This document shows positions 1 through 9,730 of a stretch of 64,000 nucleotides of DNA, piece after piece; position 1 is the first letter of the stretch, and every line of letters begins with the position of its first letter. Location: assembly GCA_035578175.1 (NCBI GenBank), contig JAQMRL010000043.1:434001-498000 (forward strand), written 5' to 3'. Position numbers and translations under genes: made by a program. The stretch is from Catonia carolina (lineage: Eukaryota; Arthropoda; Insecta; Hemiptera; Achilidae). The notes under the pieces are model-generated. The model saw nothing but the letters and a program-made list of their open reading frames with translations, was not told where the DNA came from and ran no database searches.

Positions 1-86
1 TAACATGAGGTTTTCAATAATGTGAATTTCTTTCATCTCCTCTCGCATCTTGTATAACGAACGGAAGAGGCTACTACCGCTGTAAT

Positions 87-117
<31 letters not shown>

Positions 118-484
118 TAATAATGTGCACGCACAGAGACCGTTAATGAACAAACAGATAGATAGACACGGACGAATGGTCTTGTTTGTCGGTTATCACA
201 TAATATAATCATCAGTAGATTACTGGAAAATGAAATAAGAAGAAGAAGAAATCGTGGTTGTGTTGTAAATTTCATAGTATTGTCGGGCGGTGCAGGTGAG
301 CAAGCAGCAGTATTAGGAAGAGTTATTCGTTCTATTTTAGAGGAAAAAAAAAAAAAAAAAAGGAAATGAAGAGAGGAATTTTTTATTTTCTCTCCTTCGC
401 CGCCGCTTTGTTACATGCTGACAGAACAATAATTATTCTTAAAAAGAGTTCAAACAGATTTAAACCTAGTCATGAAATTTTGGT
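1..484. other. H4-H2A 3' intergenic spacer (partial)
   Basis: The window opens just after an H4 stem-loop; the same spacer follows H4 at 19959, 39871 and 59668. It is AT-rich, with an (AAT)n tract, a GAAGAAGAAG run near 237-250 and a poly(A) run near 342-361. It separates the convergent 3' ends of H4 and H2A. No gene is seen; a 63-codon frame at 366-557 overlaps the H2A stem-loop and is not convincing. Confidence 0.8.
88..124. repeat. (AAT)n microsatellite in H4-H2A spacer
   Basis: Run of AAT with two GAT interruptions. Its length differs in each of the four spacer copies. Confidence 0.9.
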
Positions 485-500
485 GGCCCTGAAAAGGGCC
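485..500 (-). terminator. Histone mRNA 3' stem-loop of H2A
   Basis: On the minus strand GGCCCTTTTCAGGGCC, a 6-bp stem with TTTC loop followed by ACCAAA. SLBP-binding and 3'-processing signal. Confidence 0.95.
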
Positions 501-553
501 GTTTCAATGCTGTGTCGCCTGTATAGCAGCTGCAGCTCCCAACGAGGTCCCGC

Positions 554-1096
<543 letters not shown>

Positions 1097-1176
1097 GAAC
1101 TCCGCACGGAACACACCTACCGAGAGAACAGCTTGTGATTACTACCAAACGACTACCTCCTGGGAAAAAGGAGACG

Positions 1177-1207
1177 AGTGTTGCTAGTGGGAAGAACTGG
1201 CAACACT
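1177..1207 (+). promoter_or_regulatory. Conserved hairpin in retrotransposon leader (E1)
   Basis: AGTGTTGC (1177-1184) pairs perfectly with GCAACACT (1200-1207), 8 nt before the gag ATG. The same hairpin precedes gag in E3 and E4. Its role is unknown; a translation or packaging signal is possible. Confidence 0.6.
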
Positions 1208-1215
1208 GCAGCAGC

Positions 1216-2535
1216 ATGGCAACGCCGCCCAGCAGTGAAGAAGGTATGGATATACCTGTGATCGACAACGACGACGAGGGATTCCAGACCGTCGGCCGTA
1301 AAAGAAGCAGGGTCAACAACCCGGAAAGCAGTAGCAGCTCTATAGAAGGTATGCCATCGCATATTAACAGTTCTATAACCTCTCCCCCCTCACCCACAAC
1401 TAACACTTCTAAGAATTCTACCACCCACATTCCTACAGTTAGAAACAAAATTCCTCCTTTTGTATTCAAAGCACCACCCCGTTGGTCCGCTATCGTTAAA
1501 CTTCTCTCAACACACCTTTCTAGCAAATTTAATGTCACTTCCCGTGGCAATTCATTCTCTCTCCACACAAATAACATTGACGATTATGCTAAAGCTAAAA
1601 CTGTCCTCATTTCTGAGGGCATTAATTTCCATAGTTATTATACTTCCCAATCCGATGAGGTCAAAGTCGCCATCAAAGGATTACACCATTCAATTGAAGC
1701 AATCGAGGTGTCGGATTACCTCGTAGATCTTGGATACACGGTCAAACATTGCCAGAACATCTCTGGCCGTGCTGGCCGTCCTCTCAACGTCTTCCTTGTG
1801 AAGCTCCAGAAGAAAGAAGGATACGAGGCAATATACAAGCTGAACTCTATCTTTAATATTGTAGTAACTGTGGAAGCTTTCCGACCACGGCCTGGCCTTC
1901 CACAGTGCTACAAATGTCAGAGATATGGCCACTCCTCGGTCAATTGCAATCATGAGTTGCGTTGTGTTAAGTGTGGGGCTCAACACGACGCGGCTCAATG
2001 TGAGGGCAAGCTGATCGAGGAGCCGAAGTGTTGTAATTGCAACGGCAGACATCCCGCCAATTATCGAGGCTGCCCTACGCATGTCAAGCTGGTAGCTGAC
2101 AGGAAGAGGACCGACGCCAAGTCGACAGCAGCGACCTCATCGGCTCCTTCCCACTCCGTACCCTCTCAACCACAACCTTCAACATCAAAACACACTCCTC
2201 CTCAGACACAAACTACTTCATATAAGAAAACTATTTTCAAAACACCTGCTACCCGCACCCCAACCCCAAAATCACAAATCCCCCAGCTTCCGAAACAGCA
2301 TATTAGCACCCCTTCACAACCAGTCTACCAAAAAGATTTCCCCCCGCTACCAAGCAAAAAGCAACAACAACCCGCATCAGACACTCCATTCAATTTAACA
2401 TCTATCGTTGCCTTCCTCACATCCCCAAAATTTTTAACATGGATTGCATCCCTCCTCCCTAAACTCACATCAGCCAAGTCAACTTCAGAAGCCATCTCAA
2501 CTGTAATTTCATCTCTGACCTCCCTCCTCGTTTAA
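1216..2535 (+). CDS. E1 ORF1, Jockey-type gag (RNA-binding)
   Basis: 439 residues from ATG 1216. The frame is open further upstream, but E3 and E4 align only from MAT, and the upstream part reads through host DNA. Serine/threonine-rich N-terminus; PRE_C2HC-type region ([12 protein letters not shown], about residues 145-225); three zinc knuckles starting at residue 231 ([42 protein letters not shown]); proline-rich linker; hydrophobic C-terminus. Expected to bind element RNA and form the RNP. Stop TAA shares its last A with the ORF2 ATG. Confidence 0.93.
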   Translation: MATPPSSEEGMDIPVIDNDDEGFQTVGRKRSRVNNPESSSSSIEGMPSHINSSITSPPSPTTNTSKNSTTHIPTVRNKIPPFVFKAPPRWSAIVKLLSTHLSSKFNVTSRGNSFSLHTNNIDDYAKAKTVLISEGINFHSYYTSQSDEVKVAIKGLHHSIEAIEVSDYLVDLGYTVKHCQNISGRAGRPLNVFLVKLQKKEGYEAIYKLNSIFNIVVTVEAFRPRPGLPQCYKCQRYGHSSVNCNHELRCVKCGAQHDAAQCEGKLIEEPKCCNCNGRHPANYRGCPTHVKLVADRKRTDAKSTAATSSAPSHSVPSQPQPSTSKHTPPQTQTTSYKKTIFKTPATRTPTPKSQIPQLPKQHISTPSQPVYQKDFPPLPSKKQQQPASDTPFNLTSIVAFLTSPKFLTWIASLLPKLTSAKSTSEAISTVISSLTSLLV

Positions 2536-5207
2536 TGACCCTACGCATCCTATCCTGGAACGGTAACGGCGTCACAAGACAACGGAACGACCTTCTCCGT
2601 CTATTGATTGACCACGACGTCGATATAGTCCTCCTACAAGAGACACACTTCCTTCCAACCTCCCGATTTAAATTATCCCCCTATATCGTTTACCGCACTG
2701 ACCGCCCCCCTACCACCAACCGCCCCGCAGGGGGTGTAGCGATCCTAATACACAGGCGACATACCCACAACCTCATCGACACCCCCACCATCCCATCAAT
2801 AGAGCACATCGCTATAACTGTCCCACTCTTCTCCCAACTAGTCACTTTTATTTCTATCTACCGCCCCCCAACACAACCTGACTACCACCCCTCCGCCCTT
2901 GCTGAGCTCTTCCATCACCAGCACCCTGTGTTTGCTGCGGGGGACTGGAACAGCAAGCACAGAGACTTCGGCTGCCATTCCACCAACACTGCAGGCAACT
3001 CCATCGTCACCTTCTTAGAGAGATCCCCCCTCCCTCTAGCACTTCACATACCACAAACGGCTACCAGGATACCCCCAACCGCTTCGCACCAACCGGACAT
3101 CCTAGACTACGCCATCTCGGCTAGCCTAGAGTCCATTCCAGAGATTCATGTACTTCCGGAACTAAACTCCGACCATCTCCCGGTCTTATTTACATTTTTC
3201 TCCCCTAATGCTCGCATCCCTACACCATCCACGAAACTTAAAGTTTCGTGGCCTTCATACTACGATTCTGTAGAGTCCTTACTCCCCCCCCAATCGCCCC
3301 CTATCAATTCAATACCTGAGCTGGAATCTCATCTCCAGACTATCACCACAATAATGACCCAATCAATTCAACAAAACTCGTCCCCAAGACCACCGCGAAC
3401 CAGATCATCACTCCCGCCTGCAGTGAAAACTGCGATCGCCGACAGAAGACGTCTACGACGGCTCTGGCAGCGCACGCGCGACCCGCATCATCGGGCCCTC
3501 TTCAACCGCGCTGCTGCCAGGTGCAAGCTTCTAGTCGACGAGAACCGGACCAGCCATTGGGAAGACTACCTGGAGAGAGTAGCAGACTCCGGCAAGCCAT
3601 GGGAGGCCGCCCGCTGTCTCCTGTCAAAACAGAGAAAGAGCCACCCTCTCAACACTCCTACAGGACAGACCTACTCGGCGCAGGAGATAGCGAACGCCTT
3701 CGCTTCGCACTTCGAAAATCACTTCACAACACCTCCTACCGTTCATCCCGAACAGGATGAACAAATACAACATTCAGTTAAACTCACCCTCTCTGATCCC
3801 ACTCCCACACACATGCCACCCTTCACGATGGACGACATTACTTCAGTAATTAAGTCCATCAACCCCAAGAAAGCCCCTGGTCCAGACAACATTACCGGAT
3901 ACGCCATTCTAAACTCACCCCCAGAGCTAAAACACCATCTCCTAACAATTTTCAATGCTGTAATAGCACTACAGCACTTCCCTACTTCTTGGAAGATATC
4001 CAACATTTTCACTATATTGAAACCCCACAAACCTCCAACAAATCCAGATAGCTATAGGCCCATTTCGCTTCTACCGATCCTATCGAAACTTTTCGAAAGA
4101 TTACTCCTCCCGCGTCTGCGCCAAACAATTGATTCAGTTCTCCCTCCCGAACAATTTGGATTCCGACAAGGACATTCAACAACAACCCAACTCCTCCGCA
4201 TCGTAACGGCACTAGTAGATGCCAAAAACTCCCACAGCAATACGACGGCTGTGCTGCTTGACTTTAAAGCAGCATTTGACAGAGTATGGCATGTGGGACT
4301 CCTGTTTAAGCTTTCAAAATTCTTTCCGCCACCCACAGTTAGGCTCATTCACTCCTATCTATCAGATAGAAAATTCCAAGTATCGGCACCCAATCGCCAC
4401 TTCTACTCACTCAAGTCCCCACTTACCTCATCTACCGCAGGTGTACCTCAGGGCTCAGTCCTTGGGCCCCTCCTGTATTTAATGTACACCTACGACTTTC
4501 CAGTTAGAGATTCCATCAAACTCGGACTGTTTGCTGATGACGCTATTCTATACCGTCACAGCAGATGCCTCCGTCTTAACTGCCACGCGCTGCAAAATCA
4601 CCTGCTTCTAATTACGAGTTGGTGTCGTATCTGGCGTCTCTCCCTCAATCCCTCAAAGTGCGAAGCTATACACTTCACAGCGAAGAAGAAAATCCCACCA
4701 CCTCTTCGTCTGGAAGGACAACTCCTCCCATGGCAGAACAGCGTCAAATACCTTGGAGTCGAACTAGACAGCCGGCTGACTCTCCAGCATCACATCACAG
4801 ACAAACTCAGCAAGGGCAGAGTCCTCTGTGCCATGCTTTACCCCCTTCTAAATTCAAAATCCTTCTCAACAAAATTAAAACTCCTAATGTATTCATCTAT
4901 TCTTCGACCCTTCCTTGTTTATGCGTCACCAGTATGGTGGCCACTACTCTCCAAAACTTCTAAAACCAAAGTCGCTGCCTTCCAAAACAAAATCCTTCGT
5001 AACATTACAAAATTTCACTATCTCATCCCCAATCGTACTATACATGAATACCTAAACTTCCCCACCCTAGAGGACTATATCCGCAACACCTCAAGAAAGC
5101 TCCACGACGCCGGCAAAACATCTACAATCACCCTCATCGAACAAATTTACTCAACCCCCCATCCTCCAGAAGACTACAAGATATTACCGTTCCACGACTT
5201 CCTTTAA
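2535..5207 (+). CDS. E1 ORF2, APE endonuclease / reverse transcriptase
   Basis: 890 residues. Apurinic-type endonuclease: N9 and N11 in SWNGNG, E36 in QETH, Y109, the GDWNSKH motif (D137, N139) and SDH (D213, H214). Reverse transcriptase with AFDRVWH, GVPQGSVLGP (about 636) and catalytic FADD at 666-669. Ends with the Jockey C-terminal region (PVWW, TSRKLHD); no RNase H. Nicks target DNA and performs target-primed reverse transcription. All catalytic residues are present and there is no frameshift, so it looks recently active. Confidence 0.95.
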   Translation: MTLRILSWNGNGVTRQRNDLLRLLIDHDVDIVLLQETHFLPTSRFKLSPYIVYRTDRPPTTNRPAGGVAILIHRRHTHNLIDTPTIPSIEHIAITVPLFSQLVTFISIYRPPTQPDYHPSALAELFHHQHPVFAAGDWNSKHRDFGCHSTNTAGNSIVTFLERSPLPLALHIPQTATRIPPTASHQPDILDYAISASLESIPEIHVLPELNSDHLPVLFTFFSPNARIPTPSTKLKVSWPSYYDSVESLLPPQSPPINSIPELESHLQTITTIMTQSIQQNSSPRPPRTRSSLPPAVKTAIADRRRLRRLWQRTRDPHHRALFNRAAARCKLLVDENRTSHWEDYLERVADSGKPWEAARCLLSKQRKSHPLNTPTGQTYSAQEIANAFASHFENHFTTPPTVHPEQDEQIQHSVKLTLSDPTPTHMPPFTMDDITSVIKSINPKKAPGPDNITGYAILNSPPELKHHLLTIFNAVIALQHFPTSWKISNIFTILKPHKPPTNPDSYRPISLLPILSKLFERLLLPRLRQTIDSVLPPEQFGFRQGHSTTTQLLRIVTALVDAKNSHSNTTAVLLDFKAAFDRVWHVGLLFKLSKFFPPPTVRLIHSYLSDRKFQVSAPNRHFYSLKSPLTSSTAGVPQGSVLGPLLYLMYTYDFPVRDSIKLGLFADDAILYRHSRCLRLNCHALQNHLLLITSWCRIWRLSLNPSKCEAIHFTAKKKIPPPLRLEGQLLPWQNSVKYLGVELDSRLTLQHHITDKLSKGRVLCAMLYPLLNSKSFSTKLKLLMYSSILRPFLVYASPVWWPLLSKTSKTKVAAFQNKILRNITKFHYLIPNRTIHEYLNFPTLEDYIRNTSRKLHDAGKTSTITLIEQIYSTPHPPEDYKILPFHDFL

Positions 5208-5280
5208 ACACCTACACACACCCCCCATAACGTATATAACTTACAAATGCTTTAGTAGATAATCGTCAAACTTCCTTTCC

Positions 5281-5284
<4 letters not shown>

Positions 5285-5322
<38 letters not shown>

Positions 5323-5394
5323 ATATATATAAAATATTAAAAGGCCACTGAATTTTAAAAAATACACAAAAAAAAAAGAAAAGAGCCGTTTCTC
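5285..5394 (+). repeat. E1 A-rich tract and conserved 3'UTR module
   Basis: A poly(A) run (about 36 A) lies roughly 75 nt after ORF2, not at the element end. It is followed by a short TA-rich stretch and the module GGCCACTGA (5343) ... GAAAAGAGCCGTTTC (5378). The same module, spaced by 25-45 A-rich bases, recurs in E3, E4, E7 and E9. Confidence 0.75.
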
Positions 5395-5640
5395 AACTCC
5401 CCACACCTACTACCCTAAGAATTGCCACACTTCCACAAAGTATAAATTTTTCCTCGACTTTAAATTCACCTATTCACCATTAAAAATTATCCCCTGTATA
5501 CAACCATGCTCCACCTACCTCCCAATCCAGTCTAACAACTTTTCAAACAAATTCTCTCCTCAATTCCAACCTGAGGTTACAAGATCTGTTAATATGTTCT
5601 ACGAGCGACCAGGTGCATACCAGCACGATGTCGCCATTAT

Positions 5641-5656
5641 AGGGCTTTTTAGCCCT
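5641..5656 (+). promoter_or_regulatory. 3'-terminal hairpin of E1
   Basis: AGGGCT-TTTT-AGCCCT: 6-bp stem and 4-nt pyrimidine loop, about 20 nt before the element end. The same stem, with TCTT loop, occurs in E3 and E9. Likely part of the structure bound by the reverse transcriptase; it has the stem and loop size of the histone stem-loop. Confidence 0.6.
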
Positions 5657-5733
5657 CTCAACATGGACTGGACTGACGGTGACCGGCACTCCAGGTTCGA
5701 CACGAGCAACGAGCAGCAAGCAACCAACCGACC

Positions 5734-6105
5734 ATGCCACCGAAAACCAGCGGTAAAGCAGCGAAGAAGGCGGGAAAGGCGCAGAAAAATATAGCCAAGG
5801 GCGACAAGAAGAAGAAGCGCAAGAGGAAGGAAAGCTACGCCGTGTACATCTACAAGGTGTTGAAGCAAGTCCACCCGGACACGGGAATCTCTTCGAAGGC
5901 GATGAGCATCATGAACAGTTTTGTCAACGACATATTCGAGCGCATCGCCGCCGAAGCTTCCCGGCTCGCCCACTACAACAAGCGGTCGACGATCACCAGC
6001 AGGGAGATCCAGACCGCCGTACGTCTCCTTCTGCCCGGTGAATTGGCCAAGCACGCCGTAAGCGAGGGCACTAAGGCCGTCACAAAGTACACCAGCTCCA
6101 AGTAA
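5734..6105 (+). CDS. H2B: Histone H2B
   Basis: 123 residues starting [16 protein letters not shown]. Basic tail to about residue 30, histone fold about 35-100, C-terminal helix ending [10 protein letters not shown]. Pairs with H2A. Identical to the other three H2B copies. E1 lies immediately upstream and the 151 bp with its TATA-like box are gone, so only 5'UTR from GGTGACCGG remains. This copy has probably lost normal transcription. Confidence 0.98.
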   Translation: MPPKTSGKAAKKAGKAQKNIAKGDKKKKRKRKESYAVYIYKVLKQVHPDTGISSKAMSIMNSFVNDIFERIAAEASRLAHYNKRSTITSREIQTAVRLLLPGELAKHAVSEGTKAVTKYTSSK

Positions 6106-6158
6106 GAGCTCGGTGCTGCCTGCCGACGGTCTCGCGTACACCGCGGTAATAATAAAAC

Positions 6159-6174
6159 GGCCCTTTTCAGGGCC
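6159..6174 (+). terminator. Histone mRNA 3' stem-loop of H2B
   Basis: GGCCCTTTTCAGGGCC followed by ACCAAA, about 50 nt after the stop codon. Confidence 0.95.
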
Positions 6175-8207
6175 ACCAAACATTTACGCTAAGGTTGTAT
6201 GTCGGAAGATGTATTAATTTTTCCTCTCGTTCATCCCGTACCGCAATATGACAACGTAAGTGCGTACATATTTAAATTTTTCCAAATGAATGGCAAGAGT
6301 GAAAAAAAAAAAATTCTCGCCTGTTATTCGTTTATTTACACACCTCCCACCGATACGCCCGTCAACCGTCTTATTGTATGTAGGCTACTATTGCGGTAAG
6401 CGTTGTTTGTTCAATTTTTTTAATTAAGCCGGCAATTTAAGTTGAAATCTTTACAGATAGCGGCGTACTTGTGAAATATCCGGCAACACATAAAAAACAA
6501 ATGAAATGCAAAGTCCCAATTGTGAGATGGTATATCTTCATTAATAATGATCAGTGATCAACAGTACTATTGTCAGTTTTATTTCATTTTAATTTTTTTT
6601 TTTTTTTTTTTTCTTTCTTTCTTCTTTTTCTTTAAATGCAGACGGTAGTAGGTCAGAAGCGAGTGGAAAAGTACGCTTATCATCACCATGCCGAGCTCCG
6701 TGAAAACAACATATTTCATTCACCGCATGGCCCGTCCGGGTGTACAATGTAATTCGTTACTTTCAGGTCGGATAACTGTTATCAGTGTCTTTTACACCTG
6801 CACCTCTATTGTTCTTAAACGATTCAGTAATTAACGTAACTGTTTGTTTTGTTTGTTTTTTTGTTTGTTTGTTTGTTTGTTTGTTTTTTTGTTTGTTTGT
6901 TTGTTTGTTTGTTTGTTTGTTTGTTTGTTTGTTTGTTTGTTTGTTTGTTTGTTTGTTTGTTTGTTTGTTTGTTTCTTTGTTTGTTTGTTTGTTTCAGCCA
7001 GCCCTGCAACGAACGGATCGAGTGTAAATAATTTTACACTCCACCTGTCCGTTATGGGCGGCAGGAATAATTTCATTGTTAACACGGAAATGCTGTAGCC
7101 AGTCGATTGAAAAATGCGAAATACTACAAAACATTTATGTATAGTTGATGAAATGAAATATTTTTAACGACGTTCTGATACCTCGAACGGTGAAGTTTGT
7201 TGAACGGCGATTGTTACAGAATCGTTGTTGTGTATGACCTGGTAAATGGAATTATTGTTCACGGGGTGAACCGATAACCAAGAATTTACTTTAATAAACC
7301 GAAAATTTATATTTCATCACTTTGAACAGTAATTCGGAGGTATACGAGTAGGAACTTTGCAAATATCTAACCGAATGTATTGAAATTACGACCTTTATCG
7401 GTTACTATCTTGTCCCCCTTCATGTTTGTTCGTTTCTCCTATATTGTTACATTTTTCTCAATACATTGGCGCGAGAGAAAATCATGCGATTTTTTTTTTT
7501 TTTTTTTTTTCTTTCAAAAACACGGTAAAATGAAAATAAACGGCGGCTACAATCGTTGCCGGTCGTTTGTACAGGTGAAATGTTGTCATTTAACAGTAGA
7601 CCGCTGGCCGAACGACTGCGCGCGCTGTTGCACGGCCGGGCGTTTTCTGCCGCCGCTACTGTTTTCCCGCACGTTTACCATTAAAGGTGACTTACGGTAA
7701 ACGAATTCGCCGCCGTAAGTTGTACGAGCCGATCGGCAGAGGTTTACAAGCCGTGCCGACCGTTACGGCCGTATGACGGCGAGCATTACGGACGGCGTAC
7801 TTTCACTGTCGCCTATTCACCGGGAAAAATTAATGTGCGAGCGAAAAATTCGCGGCGCGTTCGCGCCCGACCGTCGCAGCAGACGTATACGTCACGGCCG
7901 GTAACGGATTTCCGCCCGATTTCGGCACGGCTCAAGCGCTGGGGTGAATTTATCGCGGTCCGGGCAGGCCGAGACGGCACTTGTTGGAGGTTCGCGAGCA
8001 GTTTTCGGTCCGGCGAAATCGCCGTGCGCTTCGAACGGTGGCGCGACACACAGCCGGCGGTGTGTTGTCGAGGCAGGAAAAGCGAGACCGGCGAAAAATT
8101 GAAAGGGGGCCGAAAAATAGACGCCCGAACGAACCGTGTAAGCACGATTCTGAGCCGGCCGAGCGACGGCTAAGTCGTTGCTTCCTTTAAAGTCCGCCAC
8201 TATAACG
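6175..8207. other. H2B-H1 spacer
   Basis: About 2 kb. The first 1.3 kb is AT-rich, with pyrimidine runs near 6591-6635 and a GTTT microsatellite. From about 7540 to 8200 it becomes GC-rich and CpG-rich. Open frames of 100-112 codons lie on both strands in the GC-rich part (such as 7813-8173) but resemble no protein I know and are the by-product of composition. The same spacer recurs at 26358, 46270 and 55144 with near identity. No gene called. Confidence 0.7.
6841..6995. repeat. (GTTT)n microsatellite in H2B-H1 spacer
   Basis: About 155 bp of GTTT with occasional interruptions. Its length and interruptions differ between the four spacer copies. Confidence 0.95.
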
Positions 8208-8239
8208 TATAATTACGTGTTTTTGTCGCAGCGCCTATA
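8208..8239 (+). promoter_or_regulatory. H1 core promoter and start site captured by E2
   Basis: TATAAT at 8208-8213, then AGCGCCTATA at 8230, 22 bp downstream. In uninterrupted copies this runs straight into the H1 5'UTR; here E2 begins at 8240. Confidence 0.65.
8230..8239 (+). repeat. E2 target-site duplication, 5' copy
   Basis: AGCGCCTATA; 11 bp if the preceding C is counted. Pairs with 12868-12877. Single copy in uninterrupted units (48325-48334). Confidence 0.9.
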
Positions 8240-8491
8240 TAAGTCTCGTTCTAACTACCGAGCGAGACGCATGTGTGTGCTCCGTTAATATTGCCTACGT
8301 GCAGTCAGAGGTGTTCACCATTTGTGAAAGTTCTATCTATTGTGTTACTAGTGTATATTAACAATGGTTGGGAAATACCAACGTTTTTAGTTTAATTATC
8401 AGTATTTAGTTATTAGTTAAGTGAATAATTTATTTTAAGTTTAGTTTAGTGCTGTGTAATAGCCGTTTTTATACGGACTGATAATCTAAAA

Positions 8492-9730
8492 ATGGAAATC
8501 GATTCCAATAATCAAACGGAAACCAACGAAGGCGCAGCCGGTTGGGAAACCGTTAGTAATAAGAAAAAGCGTTCGGCTTCACCAACTCAGCCTGGAACTA
8601 CACAACAGCAGCCGCAACCTAAACAGGTAACGAAAAACAAAATACCACCGTTAGTCTTTAGAGCGCCACCGGAATGGCCTAAGTTAGCTTTGGAAATAAG
8701 CAATGCCACTGCAAAAGATGTTACCATCAAATCAAAAGGTAACACATACGCCCTTTACGCGCAGGATATCCTGGATTATCATACCGTAAAGGGCATTTTC
8801 ATCTCTGGTGGCATTGCCTTCCACAGCTACCATGTGGACGAACCGACGGAGCTGAAGGTCGCTATAAAAGGCCTCCATCATAGCTTAGCTCCGTCGGAAC
8901 TCATACAAGTGCTTACTGAACTAGGCTTCGCCGTCACGCACTGCCAACCACTGAAGGGCAAGGGCGGCAAGCCTATTAACGTCCACCTGGTGAAAATCAA
9001 GAAAAATACCGGTTATGACAAAATTTACGATCTTTCTCATTTGTTCCACATCGAGGTGACAGTGGAAGCATTTAAAGCCAGACCAGGCCTGCCACAATGC
9101 TTCCGCTGTCAGCGCTACGGGCATTCCTCCGTAAACTGCCATCACCCCCCGCGCTGCGTTAAATGCGGGGGTGAACACGACGCCAAGGTGTGTGAACCCG
9201 AGCAGATTACTTGTTGTAACTGCGAGGGCGATCACACTGCGAATTACAGAGGGTGCCCGCACCACACCCGCCTCGTGCAACAGAAGAAGAAGCCAGCCGC
9301 GCCCACCACCACGTCCAAATCGCCGCTTCTAGATGCTCCGTCGAGTTCGGTTCAAACCCCGTCCCAGACCCTCCCGCCCCAGAGTATTTCCTACAAGAAA
9401 ACCATATTCAAACAACCTAAAAACAACCCACCCGCACCGCACAAACCCCAACCTAAACCGCCACAAAAACCACGCCCTACTCCCGTTCCCGCCACGCCGG
9501 TCTACTTGTTCAAGCCGGCCGAATTCCCAACACTGCCTAAATCCAGAAACCCTGTACCACAACAAACCTCAGCCCCAGCATCCAACCCGCTGGGCCCCCT
9601 TCTATCACTCCTCACGTCCCAAAAGTTTATCTCTTGGGTCCTAACAACCTTACCTAAATTATCCGCTGCTACCGACTCCTCCGAAATTATTTCCATCATT
9701 ATCACGTCCCTGCCCGCCCTCCTCGCATAA
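8492..9730 (+). CDS. E2 ORF1, Jockey-type gag
   Basis: 412 residues starting MEIDSNNQTETNEG. PRE_C2HC-type region with [11 protein letters not shown]; zinc knuckles from residue 203 ([42 protein letters not shown], the last with T where the others have P). Proline-rich linker and hydrophobic C-terminal segment (FISWVLTTLPKL). Stop TAA abuts the ORF2 ATG directly (TAAATG) rather than overlapping it. Confidence 0.93.
   Translation: MEIDSNNQTETNEGAAGWETVSNKKKRSASPTQPGTTQQQPQPKQVTKNKIPPLVFRAPPEWPKLALEISNATAKDVTIKSKGNTYALYAQDILDYHTVKGIFISGGIAFHSYHVDEPTELKVAIKGLHHSLAPSELIQVLTELGFAVTHCQPLKGKGGKPINVHLVKIKKNTGYDKIYDLSHLFHIEVTVEAFKARPGLPQCFRCQRYGHSSVNCHHPPRCVKCGGEHDAKVCEPEQITCCNCEGDHTANYRGCPHHTRLVQQKKKPAAPTTTSKSPLLDAPSSSVQTPSQTLPPQSISYKKTIFKQPKNNPPAPHKPQPKPPQKPRPTPVPATPVYLFKPAEFPTLPKSRNPVPQQTSAPASNPLGPLLSLLTSQKFISWVLTTLPKLSAATDSSEIISIIITSLPALLA

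Larger units (their letters stand above)
1097..5677 (+). mobile_element. E1, Jockey-clade non-LTR retrotransposon at the H2B start site
   Basis: Sense to H2B. 5' leader 1097-1215, ORF1, ORF2, an internal poly(A) tract near 5287-5320, a 3' module (5343-5394), a terminal hairpin (5641-5656) and a GGACT-type tail ending at GGTGACCGG (5678). It is nearly identical to E3 (at an H4 start) but lacks the first 17 nt of E3. The 3' junction is the same base as for E7. The 5' side has no duplication: 151 bp of host promoter were lost, probably at second-strand joining or later. Confidence 0.93.

Noticed and set aside
6785..7098. Cys/Phe/Leu/Val-rich frames over the GTTT tract
   Set aside because: Pure microsatellite translation; length and frame vary between copies.
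7813..8200. Frames of 100-112 codons on both strands in the GC-rich H2B-H1 spacer, repeated in all units
   Set aside because: Overlapping frames on both strands in CpG-rich DNA, no recognisable domain. The conservation is that of the whole repeat unit, not of the protein.
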